From: Maritalea mobilis
Lineage (GTDB): Bacteria > Pseudomonadota > Alphaproteobacteria > Rhizobiales > Devosiaceae
DNA length: 64,000 bases
Direction of reading: 5' to 3'
NCBI RefSeq assembly: GCF_004363175.1
Contig: NZ_SNYR01000002.1
Span: 186,001 to 250,000 of the forward strand
Part shown: positions 50,115 through 59,974 of the stretch, in pieces
Layout of the letters: each line of letters opens with the position of its first letter
Position numbering within the stretch: position 1 is the stretch's first letter
The notes under the pieces: generated by a model
Told to the model about the DNA's origin: nothing
The model's database searches: none
What the model saw: only the letters and a program-made list of their open reading frames with translations
Position numbers and translations under genes: made by a program

Positions 50115-52093
50115 CTTGCTGCTCCAAGCTGTTGTTTTTTAGCCAGATTTGGCGCGGCGATGCGATATTTCCGATCAGTAAGCGAATAGGCACCAGCAAG
50201 CGACATCACCACAGCACCCAGCCAAATGAGCAAGATCCAAGGCTTGGTCCAAATACGCACCACGCGGCCATTTTCACCCACGCGGTCGCCAATCGAAATA
50301 TAGATTTGCGACAGACCAAAAGTTTTGATGCCAGCCTCAGTGGTTGGCATTTGGCGTGCCGGATAATTGCGTTTTTCGGATGACAGTGTTTTCTCTGTGC
50401 TGCCGATTGGCGCCACTGCGAAGGTTGCCCGTTCCGAGGTAAAGTTGGGACCAGCTGTGTCAATTTCGTCGATGAAACGTACTGAATATCCGTATGTCTC
50501 GAGCTGTTGGCCAGGTTCCATGGTGGTGATGGTTTCGGTCTCATAAGTCATGACGAACACAACGCCCAGCACGGTCATGCCCAAGCCCATATGCGCCAAG
50601 CTGGTTGACCATACATTTTTCGGCAATCCGGCCAAACGGCGCAGCGAAACGGACGGCGCAACCTTGAATAATTTGCTGCGCTCAACGAGATCAGTAAGTG
50701 ATCCGATGATAACCCAGAAGCCCAGCAAAAGACCAAGTGGAGTAAGGCTAAAGCCTTCCCACAAATAGGCGGAAACAATCACTGTAAGGACAAAACTGAT
50801 CACGATGGCACCAAACAAACGCTTACTCGCCTGCGCGATGCTTGCGCGCTTCCACGGTAGGAAGGGACCGAACGGCACAACCAGCAATAGTGGAACCATT
50901 AACGCCCCGAATGTGAGATCAAAGAATGGAGCGCCGACGGATATCTTGATGCCAGTGAAGGCATCCAAAACCAGCGGATAAAGCGTGCCCACCAAAACCG
51001 CGATTGTTGCTGTCGCCAAAAAGAGATTGTTGAACACCAACGCCGCTTCCCGCGAAACTGGCGCGAACAGACCGCCTGCTTTCAATGTTGGCGCCCGCCA
51101 AGCAAATAGCAGGAATGCGCCGCAAATAAAGAAGGTGAGCATGCCCAAAATCACCAACCCGCGAGATGGGTCTGTGGCGAATGAGTGGACCGACGTCAAA
51201 ATGCCCGACCGCACAAGGAATGTGCCCAGCAGGCTCAATGAGAAGGTGATGATGGCTAAAAGGACCGTCCAGATTTTCAACGCGCCGCGTTTTTCCATCA
51301 CGAGTGCGGAATGCAGCAAAGCCGTACCGGTCAACCATGGCATAAAGGATGCGTTCTCAACTGGGTCCCAGAACCACCAGCCGCCCCAGCCAAGTTCGTA
51401 ATAAGCCCAATAAGACCCCATCGCGATGCCGAGGGTGAGGAAAATCCAGCTGGCCATAGTCCACGGGCGCACCCAACGGGCCCACGCGCCGTCAATTTTG
51501 CCGGAGATCAGCGCGGCCACCGCAAATGAGAAACACACTGAAAAGCCCACATAGCCGATGTAGAGCAATGGAGGGTGAATGGCCAAACCAACATCTTGCA
51601 AGATTGGGTTCAAATCCCGCCCTTCCAAAGGCATTTCAGGCAGCCGTTCAAAGGGATTTGATGTGAACAAAGTGAAGCCGATAAAGGCAAATGCAAGGAA
51701 GCCCTGATTGCCCAAAACCAGATTAAGCGTTGGCTTGGGCAAGTTTGAGCCGCCAATGGCAACTGCTGCCCCAAACAAGGTCAAAATTAACACCCAAAGC
51801 AGCATCGAACCTTCATGGTTGCCCCACACTGAGGTGAATTTATAAAGCGTTGGTTGCAAAGAATGGGAATGCTCGTAAGCGAGTTTCAATGAGAAATCCG
51901 AAGTCACGAACGCGACGCTTAGCGCTGCAAAAGAGAGCAACACGAGCAAGAATTGCAGCATGCTGGCTTGGCGCACAAATTGAAAGCTGCCTTCATTTGG
52001 CCGCTGCCACGCATAGGTCGCCACGCCGACCTGCACAACAGAAAGGGCGAACGCCAGAATTAGGGCAAAGTGACCGAGTTCAATGCTCAACAT
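50111..52093 (-). CDS. ccmF: Haem lyase subunit CcmF
   Basis: A 660-residue polytopic membrane protein (CycK), about 14-15 helices, with the haem-handling tryptophan-rich motif WGGWWFWDPVENASF (about residues 235-250) and flanking His residues (VWGNHEGS near 92). A soluble periplasmic domain lies near the C-terminus. It transfers haem from CcmE to apocytochromes with CcmH and CcmI. The start at 52093 follows GGATAAGCCCT; a longer ORF reads into ccmE. Confidence 0.96.
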   Translation of the reverse strand: MLSIELGHFALILAFALSVVQVGVATYAWQRPNEGSFQFVRQASMLQFLLVLLSFAALSVAFVTSDFSLKLAYEHSHSLQPTLYKFTSVWGNHEGSMLLWVLILTLFGAAVAIGGSNLPKPTLNLVLGNQGFLAFAFIGFTLFTSNPFERLPEMPLEGRDLNPILQDVGLAIHPPLLYIGYVGFSVCFSFAVAALISGKIDGAWARWVRPWTMASWIFLTLGIAMGSYWAYYELGWGGWWFWDPVENASFMPWLTGTALLHSALVMEKRGALKIWTVLLAIITFSLSLLGTFLVRSGILTSVHSFATDPSRGLVILGMLTFFICGAFLLFAWRAPTLKAGGLFAPVSREAALVFNNLFLATATIAVLVGTLYPLVLDAFTGIKISVGAPFFDLTFGALMVPLLLVVPFGPFLPWKRASIAQASKRLFGAIVISFVLTVIVSAYLWEGFSLTPLGLLLGFWVIIGSLTDLVERSKLFKVAPSVSLRRLAGLPKNVWSTSLAHMGLGMTVLGVVFVMTYETETITTMEPGQQLETYGYSVRFIDEIDTAGPNFTSERATFAVAPIGSTEKTLSSEKRNYPARQMPTTEAGIKTFGLSQIYISIGDRVGENGRVVRIWTKPWILLIWLGAVVMSLAGAYSLTDRKYRIAAPNLAKKQQLGAAR

Positions 52094-52098
52094 AGGGC

Positions 52099-52548
52099 TT
52101 ATCCTGACGCTTGATCTGTATGGCCGGGGCACAGCCCCTTCTCTTCAAACTTATCGACCATGTCCTTTGGCACGTAGTTTTCATCGTGCTTGGCCAACAC
52201 GTTGGTGGCTTCGAACAGATCATTGTTCACCAAAGAGCCTTCAACGATCACTTCTTGGCCTTCACGGAAGAGGTCAGGCACAATGCCGCTATAATGAACT
52301 GGGATATCGACCTGACAGTCGGTCACCAAGAAGTTGTGGGAGGTTCCGTCCTTCACCCAGCTTTCTGATTTCACAATCCCGCCAAGGCGCACGGCCTGAT
52401 TTAAAGCAATGCTTTGCGACTTAATCTCGCTGGGCACAACGAAGAAAGATGCCGTGCCACGCATCGCGATCGCGATAAATACAACGGCCGTCAGCACAAT
52501 AGCTGATAAACTGCCAATAATGGCCAAACGCTTTTGCTTGCGTGTCAC
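52099..52548 (-). CDS. ccmE: Haem chaperone CcmE
   Basis: A 149-residue periplasmic haem chaperone (CycJ). One N-terminal membrane anchor (about 9-30) precedes a beta-barrel domain; the covalent haem-binding His is in LAKHDENYVPK (about residue 123, HxxxY motif). It carries haem to CcmF. Its ATG overlaps the ccmI stop as ATGA, and ccmF follows after 5 bases. Confidence 0.96.
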   Translation of the reverse strand: MTRKQKRLAIIGSLSAIVLTAVVFIAIAMRGTASFFVVPSEIKSQSIALNQAVRLGGIVKSESWVKDGTSHNFLVTDCQVDIPVHYSGIVPDLFREGQEVIVEGSLVNNDLFEATNVLAKHDENYVPKDMVDKFEEKGLCPGHTDQASG

Positions 52549-53690
52549 TGATTTTGCTCCTTCTTCAATTGGTCTACAAATGGGGCAATCGCCTCTTCCA
52601 AGGCTTCTTTTTCCGCTGCTTTGTCTTCAAAGGCTTCACGTGCCTTTTCCATATCGGCGCGCGCCTGCTCAATTTGATCTAGCACCATCCGCGATCTGAT
52701 CAGCTGGGCCCACTCGCCTGCGCTGCCGCCATCAGCATAAAGACGTTCTGCCAAGCCGCTCACCATCTGCGCGATCATTTCATTGCGGTCAGCTTCATCC
52801 ATTTGTGATGCCGCTTCCACTTCATCAGGCGTTGGGCCGCCCTCGCCTAAGCCAGCTTTTGCAGCAGCTAGGCCATTCTGCGCTGACTCAACCCAAGGTT
52901 CGTCACCTTGTGCCAGTGCCAAAATATCTTCCCACTCCTGTTTCGCAACGTCATATTCTTCATTGTTCAACGCGATATTTGCCAAATAAAAACGCGAACG
53001 GATGTGACGTGGATCAAGCTGCACTGCTTTTTGTAGCAACTCGATAGCTTCTGGAGTGGGTTTACCTTGAGACTTCATCAAATAGGCTTCTGCGAGATCC
53101 GTTACGTTTTCAGCATTTTCGCCTTCGATGCGAATAATGTTTTCAAATGCAGTAACGGCTTTGTCTACATTGCCTTGACGCACATAAACTGGCACCAGCA
53201 CCCGCCAGCCGCGAATATCGTCAGGTGTAATCTCTAATTGAGCCTCAATTTGGGCCACCGCGTCATCTACATCGAGATTTTCGATGGCGGCCAGCCGGGT
53301 TGCCAAAGGCTGATTGTTAAAGCCAGGCGAGCCGAGGAAATAATATGTACCCAAGCCAATGGCCAGAAAACTGATTAATGCGGTTAGGCTATAAGTGAGT
53401 GGCCATTTTCCAGCAGTTGTGCTGGTTTCATTAGCCTTTTTTGCGGCCAAGGCCTCGCGTGCCAACTCAGCTTGAGCAACACGAAACTGCTCATCATCCA
53501 GAAGGCCATTTTCTTTGTCTTTTTCCAGCGCCTGCAACTGGCTCTTATAAAATGCGTCGTCCGCATTTGGCCGCGAAAGATCTTCGGCACCGTTTTCCTC
53601 ACGGCTTTTCGCGCGGAAATGTGTGGTTAAAAACAGCACCATCGCAACAATAAGAGCGAGCAAAACCGCAGATACCCAAAACGAATTCAA
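52545..53690 (-). CDS. ccmI: Cytochrome c maturation protein CcmI
   Basis: A 381-residue apocytochrome chaperone (CycH). Two membrane helices (about 4-22 and 100-118) flank a cytoplasmic loop, and a periplasmic TPR domain (about 140-290) follows (repeats such as VLVPVYVRQGNVDKAVTAFE). The C-terminal 90 residues are highly charged and helical. It holds apocytochrome c for the CcmF/H lyase. It is the first gene of ccmI-E-F-H and divergent from the SoxB-like gene. Confidence 0.93.
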   Translation of the reverse strand: MNSFWVSAVLLALIVAMVLFLTTHFRAKSREENGAEDLSRPNADDAFYKSQLQALEKDKENGLLDDEQFRVAQAELAREALAAKKANETSTTAGKWPLTYSLTALISFLAIGLGTYYFLGSPGFNNQPLATRLAAIENLDVDDAVAQIEAQLEITPDDIRGWRVLVPVYVRQGNVDKAVTAFENIIRIEGENAENVTDLAEAYLMKSQGKPTPEAIELLQKAVQLDPRHIRSRFYLANIALNNEEYDVAKQEWEDILALAQGDEPWVESAQNGLAAAKAGLGEGGPTPDEVEAASQMDEADRNEMIAQMVSGLAERLYADGGSAGEWAQLIRSRMVLDQIEQARADMEKAREAFEDKAAEKEALEEAIAPFVDQLKKEQNQ

Positions 53691-53837
53691 TGTGCCGTCC
53701 TTCTACCGAATTTAAATAATGTGGACCTACTTAGCGCAAAATGACAAAAATCTTAAGCAAATATGATCAGGCGGATTGACGCATCGCGCTGGACATGGTG
53801 CAACTCAACAGGTTGGGGCGAAACACAATTAGTTGAT

Positions 53838-54902
53838 ATGACAGATAATTACGATTTGGCCATTTTTGGAAGCAATGCAGCTTCGCGCCTTTTGGCTTTA
53901 AGCCTCGCCCAAAATGGTGGGATGAAGGTGTTGCATATTTCTGATTCTGAACAGATTCACCATTTGCCCACCTCCCCGCAATTGTCCGCTGGCTATTGCA
54001 CATCTCCTGATTTTTTTGAAGCCGCTGCGGAAGGCGCTGAAACGATTCAGCGTTTGCTGTCGCCATATAAAGATGTCGAGTTGGTTTCCGCGCGCCCAAA
54101 CGCAATTTTTGCACGCCTGCCCCAACATGGCCAACTCATTGAGTTTACTGAAGGTGCCGCAATTCATGCCAATATTGTGTGTGAAAGACGCGTGCACAGC
54201 GCAACCCATAGCGAACAATTGATTTTCCCGGAGGCGGTGAGCTTCGACGAGCACAATATCCGCCAATTTGTTGGTCCAAGCCCGATCGACATCAAAGGAT
54301 TGAGTTTTTTACAACGGCATGAATTTGAACGGTCTCATATCACGAAAGACGGACGTTTCTCCGGCAAATCCAATACATCCACTTATAAAGCTGACCGTGT
54401 TTTATTGATGGATCATGATTTGATCGAGTTTGAGCTGGAAACACAGACTAAACGCATACCGCTGCAGAGTTTTCCGCATCAGGTTCTCCGCTTTCATCAA
54501 CAAAAAAACTTTGCCTACGCGGCGCAGCAAGACATCAGCACGGGCCTTTGGCAATATGGATTTGCAGAAGCCGACATTTTGTTCAGCTCTGTTGGCAGCG
54601 TGGATCAATTGGCGACCTATTTGTTTAAACATTTCCCCGACATTGCTGATCGACGAATTCGTCAAATGGATCAGAAACGGTTTGTCACCACAACTGACGG
54701 CTACCCGCTTTTTGATGTTATTGGCGACCGAAATGTAATGTGTTTTTGTGGAGCGCAGCATTTTGAAGTGGCCTTGATGCCGCTATTGGCGGAAAGCCTC
54801 TCGAACGAGATGAACACAGATTCTCCACTTTGGCGAAGCGCACGAGTTCAAAACCGTCAGGCAGGTGCCGGCACACTTTTGCAAATGGCGGTGGCTTCTT
54901 AG
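53838..54902 (+). CDS. Degenerate DAO-type flavoprotein-like protein (SoxB-like), function unknown
   Basis: A 354-residue protein. The N-terminus YDLAIFGSNAASRLLALSLA has a Rossmann beta-alpha shape but the dinucleotide glycines (GxGxxG) are mostly lost. The C-terminal DGYPLFDVIGDRNVMCFCGAQHFEVAL resembles the FAD-closing motif of D-amino acid oxidase/sarcosine oxidase beta subunits. The next gene, a SoxA-like protein, starts directly at its stop, so the two probably form a complex. ATG 53838 is chosen because the preceding 25 residues from 53763 look non-native; the ribosome site is weak. FAD binding is doubtful. Confidence 0.7.
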   Translation: MTDNYDLAIFGSNAASRLLALSLAQNGGMKVLHISDSEQIHHLPTSPQLSAGYCTSPDFFEAAAEGAETIQRLLSPYKDVELVSARPNAIFARLPQHGQLIEFTEGAAIHANIVCERRVHSATHSEQLIFPEAVSFDEHNIRQFVGPSPIDIKGLSFLQRHEFERSHITKDGRFSGKSNTSTYKADRVLLMDHDLIEFELETQTKRIPLQSFPHQVLRFHQQKNFAYAAQQDISTGLWQYGFAEADILFSSVGSVDQLATYLFKHFPDIADRRIRQMDQKRFVTTTDGYPLFDVIGDRNVMCFCGAQHFEVALMPLLAESLSNEMNTDSPLWRSARVQNRQAGAGTLLQMAVAS

Positions 54903-56729
54903 ATGTCAAAGCGTATTCAACAAATTGGCAATCAAAAGTTTGGCCACCTAATAAAAGCGGACCGCCAGATCGAGTTCACGCTTAACAAGAAGCGGTTTAC
55001 CGCATGTTTTGGCGACACTCTTTATTCAGCGCTTATTGCCAATGGCATATTCGAAGTCGAAGGGCCAAATGGCGAAAGCCTTTCGCTGAGCAAATCTCTG
55101 CCTCTATTTGCGCGCCATCAAACCGAAACTTCTGCTCATGCGAAGGTTTTGATTTCTGATCTGGTTATCCAAAACGGGGATAATCTCGAATTAGACATGG
55201 CACGAATAAATCTCGTGCCCCGCCTTATGAGGCTTGCGCGAGGTCAGCGACATGCCCCTATTGCGCTCAATTGGAGGCAAAACGTCCATTTCGATCTCCC
55301 CCATGCGTCTAGCCTCACTCAAAAAATCGTCGTTATTGGCGGGGGCATCGCTGGCATGCAAGCTGCCTTAGAGGCGACAAAGTCTGGTAAGAAGGTTCTC
55401 TTGCTTGAGAAGGATCAATTGCTTGGTGGCATGTGCGCCTATTATGGCAAATCAGCAGATGAAACTGAGCCGGAAGACCTGATCAATACGCTGATCGCTG
55501 AAGTTGAAGCAAAGGAGAACATCCGCATCTTCACCAGCAGCAAAGCACTCGATATCAAAGAAAAGTCAATTCTGGTTCAACACAGCCTTTTTCACGAAGA
55601 GCGCCAACGCACTGAGCTTAGCTGGGTCAATTTTGATCAATTGGTGATTGCCACTGGTGGGGAGCATAATGGGTTTACGCTCGATAATCATTTGCCCCAT
55701 CGCGTGCTCGACAGCAAAGAAGTATTCCACGATTTGTGGGCATATGGTCTCAATCGTTTCCAAAAAAATCTATTATATACCGTTGAAAACGGGGCCTACC
55801 GCCTGGCAATGCATATGAAGGAAGCTGGCCTTGATCTCATCAAGGCTTATGATGGTCGTCCGGCGCCCTCCTCTCGGCATATCGATTTCGCGAAAGCGGT
55901 AGGCGTTCAAATGGGATTTGCGCTTCGTCTGCAATCGGCTGTTCCGCTCGCTAAGCAGATCCAATGTCATTTCAGTCCAACTCATATGGATGCTGCCCAC
56001 CAGCATTTTCAAACCGAGAGCGATGCGCTGATTGTGGGCTACCCGCCACAACCGGACAATGGCTTTTGGGTTAAAGCAGGCGGAAGCTGCGCATTGGATG
56101 AGCGATCTGGCCGGATTATGCCAGATGCAGGCCCCGATCATATCGCCATTGTCGGCACAGCAGCGGGATACAGCTCACAGATAGATTGCCTTACCAGCGT
56201 TGCCGAAGCGATGTCGCAACTCGGTCAACGAGGGCTCACACGCGGTGCATCGCAAGTTCATAATTCGCAGGTTTATGAAAGCCCCGCCGCCTACAAACAC
56301 AATCTCCCTGAAAATATCGGAAGAAATAACACCCGATTTTATGATTATCCTGAAGCAACCAACTATTATTTGAAGGCGTTGCCGCATACAGATCAAACGC
56401 TACGGCAATATTTTGCCAATGGGTATTTCGCTGACACTCATGAACTAACCAATCTGCCTGCCAGCGTGCCGGCGCACATCAAGTCGACCGTTCCAAACGC
56501 CCAAGAGTTTCTCATTCATCTGCAAAATAATGAGCGTTTGCGCGTTGGTCAGAAAATCTTTGTGGCCGGGCAAGATAAGTCTGACGGGGCCATCGGAACC
56601 ATTGTCACTATCGAACAGGGTAGGATCGTGGCAATCTGTAATGGCGAATTAGTGTCTACAGGATTAAAGATTTCTGTCGAGCGCAGGAACGGCTTGAGCT
56701 CCCCTGCAACAATTGGCGAAATTCTGTAA
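54903..56729 (+). CDS. Sarcosine oxidase alpha-subunit-like flavoprotein, short form
   Basis: A 608-residue protein. Residues 20-50 (IEFTLNKKRFTACFGDTLYSALIANGI) match the SoxA N-terminal ferredoxin-like domain, which here lacks the cysteines of a 2Fe-2S site. A clear FAD motif VVIGGGIAGMQAAL (about 142-155) with LLEKDQLLGGMCAYY follows, then a SoxA-type NAD-domain region to about 440. The folate-binding GcvT domain that makes SoxA about 950-1000 residues is absent except for a short beta-rich end (GAIGTIVTIEQGRIVAI). Coupled to the SoxB-like gene. The substrate is unknown. Confidence 0.78.
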   Translation: MSKRIQQIGNQKFGHLIKADRQIEFTLNKKRFTACFGDTLYSALIANGIFEVEGPNGESLSLSKSLPLFARHQTETSAHAKVLISDLVIQNGDNLELDMARINLVPRLMRLARGQRHAPIALNWRQNVHFDLPHASSLTQKIVVIGGGIAGMQAALEATKSGKKVLLLEKDQLLGGMCAYYGKSADETEPEDLINTLIAEVEAKENIRIFTSSKALDIKEKSILVQHSLFHEERQRTELSWVNFDQLVIATGGEHNGFTLDNHLPHRVLDSKEVFHDLWAYGLNRFQKNLLYTVENGAYRLAMHMKEAGLDLIKAYDGRPAPSSRHIDFAKAVGVQMGFALRLQSAVPLAKQIQCHFSPTHMDAAHQHFQTESDALIVGYPPQPDNGFWVKAGGSCALDERSGRIMPDAGPDHIAIVGTAAGYSSQIDCLTSVAEAMSQLGQRGLTRGASQVHNSQVYESPAAYKHNLPENIGRNNTRFYDYPEATNYYLKALPHTDQTLRQYFANGYFADTHELTNLPASVPAHIKSTVPNAQEFLIHLQNNERLRVGQKIFVAGQDKSDGAIGTIVTIEQGRIVAICNGELVSTGLKISVERRNGLSSPATIGEIL

Positions 56730-56731
56730 TT

Positions 56732-58030
56732 CTATTGACTGACGCTGTTGTTGAGTTTCCGGCGTTCAATATTGTCTTTGTTTTTCGACATAATTTGCGC
56801 ATATTCCGCACCAAATCGAATGGCGCAAAGCTTGATCGCAATATCGACTTTGGCGATTGCCAAACTGTCGCCAAATGCCGCAGCCTTTTGGTCTTCTAGC
56901 GCCCGCTCCAGTAAAATTTCAAGGGATTTACCCAACTCGTTCCAAGTGCGTTCAACAACGTTGTTTACGGCCAACGATTCTTTGGCATTACGCGCTGCAT
57001 CCAGCAAATAGACGCTGTTATAGGCTTGTAGCACTTTGTCGGTGGTGAACAGAATTTGTGCGTTTTGCGTTGGAGTCCGCAAAACATTTGTGACGTTGGG
57101 GACCACTTGCGAAAGCCGTTTTTCTAGCACTTTAGAAACCCGTGAAGTCAAAACCTCAAGGCAGTGGTTCCACTGGCTCGTTTTTCCAAGCTCCAAATAA
57201 TAATGCATGACACGGGCAATACGGTGATAGCGGTCGATCGCCAAACACATAAGGTCGATGTCGCTAAAAACCCCCGCCTGTTCCTCAATCGTATCAACAA
57301 GTTGCTGCAAATTGATGATCATGGCATCGCCATAGGGGCCATAGCCCGACTTGCGCACCGCAGATTCTGTGTCGCCAAAGCAATGGTCTAAGACGCCGAG
57401 CATAAATTTTCCGGGCCACGCCATGTGATAAACAAATGCGGTGCACCAGAGTTTTTGCACTGATCCAGAAGGCAATTCAATTGCCTCGACTAGATCCGAG
57501 AACTCTTCTTCAGTTTCATATTGTTTTACGTGAGCGGCCAAATCTTTTGCGGCACGAAGCTTATCAATGTTTTTAAATGCTGTGATGATAAGCGGGAAAG
57601 CCTCAAACACATCAAAGCCGCCAAGCTGGATGGTGAGCCGTCGTTGAAACTCGCTACTCGCGTGCGCGGCTTCCAATTGATCTTGAAGCGGTTTTACAAG
57701 TTCTTTGAAAGCCATAGCGATCAATTGATCGGCTTTCTTTGGATCTTTGAGAATTTTCTCTTTTAGCTGCCCGATATATTCTGGCGCACCATCACGCTCT
57801 AGCCACACCCAAAACTTTTCGAGATGTTTTTTCTCAATCGCCATGCCGAAAATCAGAGGCGATGAGCGCATTGAAATAGGCTGCAGCAATTCAAATGCTG
57901 CGCCCTGAACGCCAAATTTAGCTATATTTTCGTAAGAATTTTGCTCGCCAAACGCGCCTAGCGAACCAAGCCCCGATCCCATTTGATCGAGGCCGTCTGT
58001 CGCAAACCGAGAGGACGAGGCTAATGGCAT
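56732..58030 (-). CDS. Conserved-looking helical protein, unknown function
   Basis: A 432-residue protein that I do not recognise. It has no signal peptide or membrane helix; most of it looks alpha-helical with many Leu/Ala/Lys repeats, and short hydrophobic stretches such as GGFDVFEAFPLIITAF. A Ser/Gly-rich N-terminus (ASSSRFATDGLDQMGSGLGSLG) precedes the helical part. ATG 58030 is given; an in-frame TTG three codons earlier is possible. It ends two bases from the convergent SoxA-like gene and is probably a single-gene unit. Coding is supported by length and even codon use. Confidence 0.75.
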   Translation of the reverse strand: MPLASSSRFATDGLDQMGSGLGSLGAFGEQNSYENIAKFGVQGAAFELLQPISMRSSPLIFGMAIEKKHLEKFWVWLERDGAPEYIGQLKEKILKDPKKADQLIAMAFKELVKPLQDQLEAAHASSEFQRRLTIQLGGFDVFEAFPLIITAFKNIDKLRAAKDLAAHVKQYETEEEFSDLVEAIELPSGSVQKLWCTAFVYHMAWPGKFMLGVLDHCFGDTESAVRKSGYGPYGDAMIINLQQLVDTIEEQAGVFSDIDLMCLAIDRYHRIARVMHYYLELGKTSQWNHCLEVLTSRVSKVLEKRLSQVVPNVTNVLRTPTQNAQILFTTDKVLQAYNSVYLLDAARNAKESLAVNNVVERTWNELGKSLEILLERALEDQKAAAFGDSLAIAKVDIAIKLCAIRFGAEYAQIMSKNKDNIERRKLNNSVSQ

Positions 58031-58102
58031 ATCACGCAACTTTACTAATTCAACACCTCAAAGATAGGCGATTTTAGTAAATAAACGCTTTCTGCCAGCA
58101 GC

Positions 58103-58600
58103 TTAGACGGTTTCTACTTTCCACTCGCCATTGTTGACGCGACACGCAGTGCCTGTGGAAACATAACGCTTGCCGCTGATGATCACAGTGTGCGTGAACT
58201 CACGGCAATCACGACCATTTACTTTGATGTATGGACCAACGGTTACTTCGCCAGTCGCCTCGCTATCGCCTTGCCATGTACGGAAGGCGCCAACACGACC
58301 AAATTGAAGAGCATAATATTGTGCACTTGCCGCTTCACTCGTCTCTTTGGCACTCAATAGGCTAGCTGCTTCCGGCTTCAAAAATGCCAGAATCTCGCCA
58401 GACTGAAATTCATCGCTTGGTGCAGCGCGCACGGTCGGCGTGCTTGTCGACACTGCAGCACTTGCAGAATTGTTGCTCGCATATGTTGTGCGGCTTGTTC
58501 CAATGTCCATTCGGGCACAACCAGCAACCAATGCTGTAGCGCCCAAAATGACTGCGAGTTTTGCGATGTTCTTAGCTTGCTTTTCCATAGCCCTCACCAT
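58103..58600 (-). CDS. 17 kDa surface antigen-like lipoprotein
   Basis: A 165-residue lipoprotein. The signal peptide ends at the lipobox ALVAGC (Cys about residue 28). After a Ser/Thr-rich linker, the C-terminal domain has ALQFGRVGAFRTWQGDSEATGEV and NGRDCREFTHTV, as in the surface-antigen/17 kDa outer-membrane lipoproteins of alphaproteobacteria, with a likely disulfide between Cys of DCREF and TACRV. ATG 58600 or 58588 both possible. It lies downstream of feuQ and may belong to its regulon. Confidence 0.85.
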   Translation of the reverse strand: MVRAMEKQAKNIAKLAVILGATALVAGCARMDIGTSRTTYASNNSASAAVSTSTPTVRAAPSDEFQSGEILAFLKPEAASLLSAKETSEAASAQYYALQFGRVGAFRTWQGDSEATGEVTVGPYIKVNGRDCREFTHTVIISGKRYVSTGTACRVNNGEWKVETV

Positions 58601-58630
58601 TGACTTCCAATTGCGGCCAAATTTGGCTCA

Positions 58631-59974
58631 TTACCCTAAACGATAGGGAAGTGTGACACATACTGCTAGTCCCGAATCTCGCGGGCAGTCAAATTTCACT
58701 TGTCCTGCGCTTAATTGAACAAGTTCTTTAACAATATCAAGACCAAGCCCACTTCCCTGAATATTTTCATCAAGGCGATGGCCCCTTTGTGCAATCTTTT
58801 CAAGCTTTTGCTTTGGCACGCCATCGCCGTCATCCTGGATAGTGATTTCCAACATATCACCAACAATTTTGGTCTCTATGCAAACATGGCCACTTGCCCA
58901 TTTGCCAGCATTGTCCAAAATATTGCCCAGCACCTCATCCAAATCACCAGCATCCATGCGCACGCTTATTTTTTCGCTACTGGGCATTGGCTCCCACTCA
59001 TATTCCACCGGATGATGGATTTTGCGCATTGCGCTCAATAAGCGGTTCAGCGCAGGTTCTAGCGGTGTGAAGCTGGTTTGAATTTGCGAACGCGCAGCCA
59101 TTTGAGCGCGCTGTAGATAGCGTTGCACGATCTCTTCCATGCGCTGAAGTTGCGTCCGCACCATGTTGCTATCAATTTGTGTTTTCGCACGGGATTCATT
59201 GCGCAAAACAGCTAATGGTGTTTTTAGGCCATGGGCAAGGTTGCCGACATGATTTTGGGCTTGCCGCACAATTTCGCGGTTGGTGGACAAAAGTGCGTTC
59301 AATTCGTCTTTCACCGGTTCCATTTCCGGTGGGTAGGTCGCAACAATTCGCTCTGCCTCTGCATCTCGCACGCGCCCAATTTCACGGCGCAATTCTTTCA
59401 TTGGCCCGAGTGATAGGCGCGCAATAAACGCAGCCAGCAATGCCAAAACGATACCGACCGCACTTAATGCCAAGATGGTTTGATTTCGAAACAGGGAAAC
59501 GTCTGCATTTAACTCATCCCAATTGGCTGTCACCAGCACTTGGTAATTGCCATTTTGGGTGAAAAGCTTGCGTTCTGACACGCGCTGCAAAATGCCATCC
59601 GCATCTCTAACGTCTGCGCGACGGCGGTTTTGATCGTCAAAGGCTACGTTTAATTCTGGCAAGTCAACGCCAAATGTTGATTGAGAGGTCGCAAGCGGCA
59701 CGCCATTTGGGTTGGTAATTTGCCAATACCAACCGCTGCCCAATTCTTGATAGCGTGGGTCAATGTCTTGGAAGGACCATTCTTCAGGATCTTCCTCATC
59801 CAGAATTGCGCCAATCAGCTGGTCAGACTGACTTTCAATCACATTGTCGATATTGCGTTCAAGCGCACGCGCATAAACGAGAGAAAGTGCCCATGCGGTG
59901 GCACCTAGGCCGATAATCAAGCAAATAGCTGTGGCCAAAAATATGCGGTTGAAGATCGAAAGATTTTTGGTCAT
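58631..59974 (-). CDS. feuQ: FeuQ-type sensor histidine kinase
   Basis: A 447-residue membrane kinase. Two helices (about 8-30 and 160-180) flank a periplasmic sensor of about 130 residues; HAMP-like linker, HisKA with NLAHGLKTPLAVLRN (phospho-His about 250) and ATPase domain (N-box LGNILDNAGKW, G-boxes QDDGDGVP and GSGLGLDIV) follow. Its ATG overlaps the feuP stop as ATGA. FeuPQ of rhizobia responds to osmotic or envelope conditions and was described near cycHJKL, as here (ccmIEFH lies 5 kb away). Confidence 0.88.
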   Translation of the reverse strand: MTKNLSIFNRIFLATAICLIIGLGATAWALSLVYARALERNIDNVIESQSDQLIGAILDEEDPEEWSFQDIDPRYQELGSGWYWQITNPNGVPLATSQSTFGVDLPELNVAFDDQNRRRADVRDADGILQRVSERKLFTQNGNYQVLVTANWDELNADVSLFRNQTILALSAVGIVLALLAAFIARLSLGPMKELRREIGRVRDAEAERIVATYPPEMEPVKDELNALLSTNREIVRQAQNHVGNLAHGLKTPLAVLRNESRAKTQIDSNMVRTQLQRMEEIVQRYLQRAQMAARSQIQTSFTPLEPALNRLLSAMRKIHHPVEYEWEPMPSSEKISVRMDAGDLDEVLGNILDNAGKWASGHVCIETKIVGDMLEITIQDDGDGVPKQKLEKIAQRGHRLDENIQGSGLGLDIVKELVQLSAGQVKFDCPRDSGLAVCVTLPYRLG

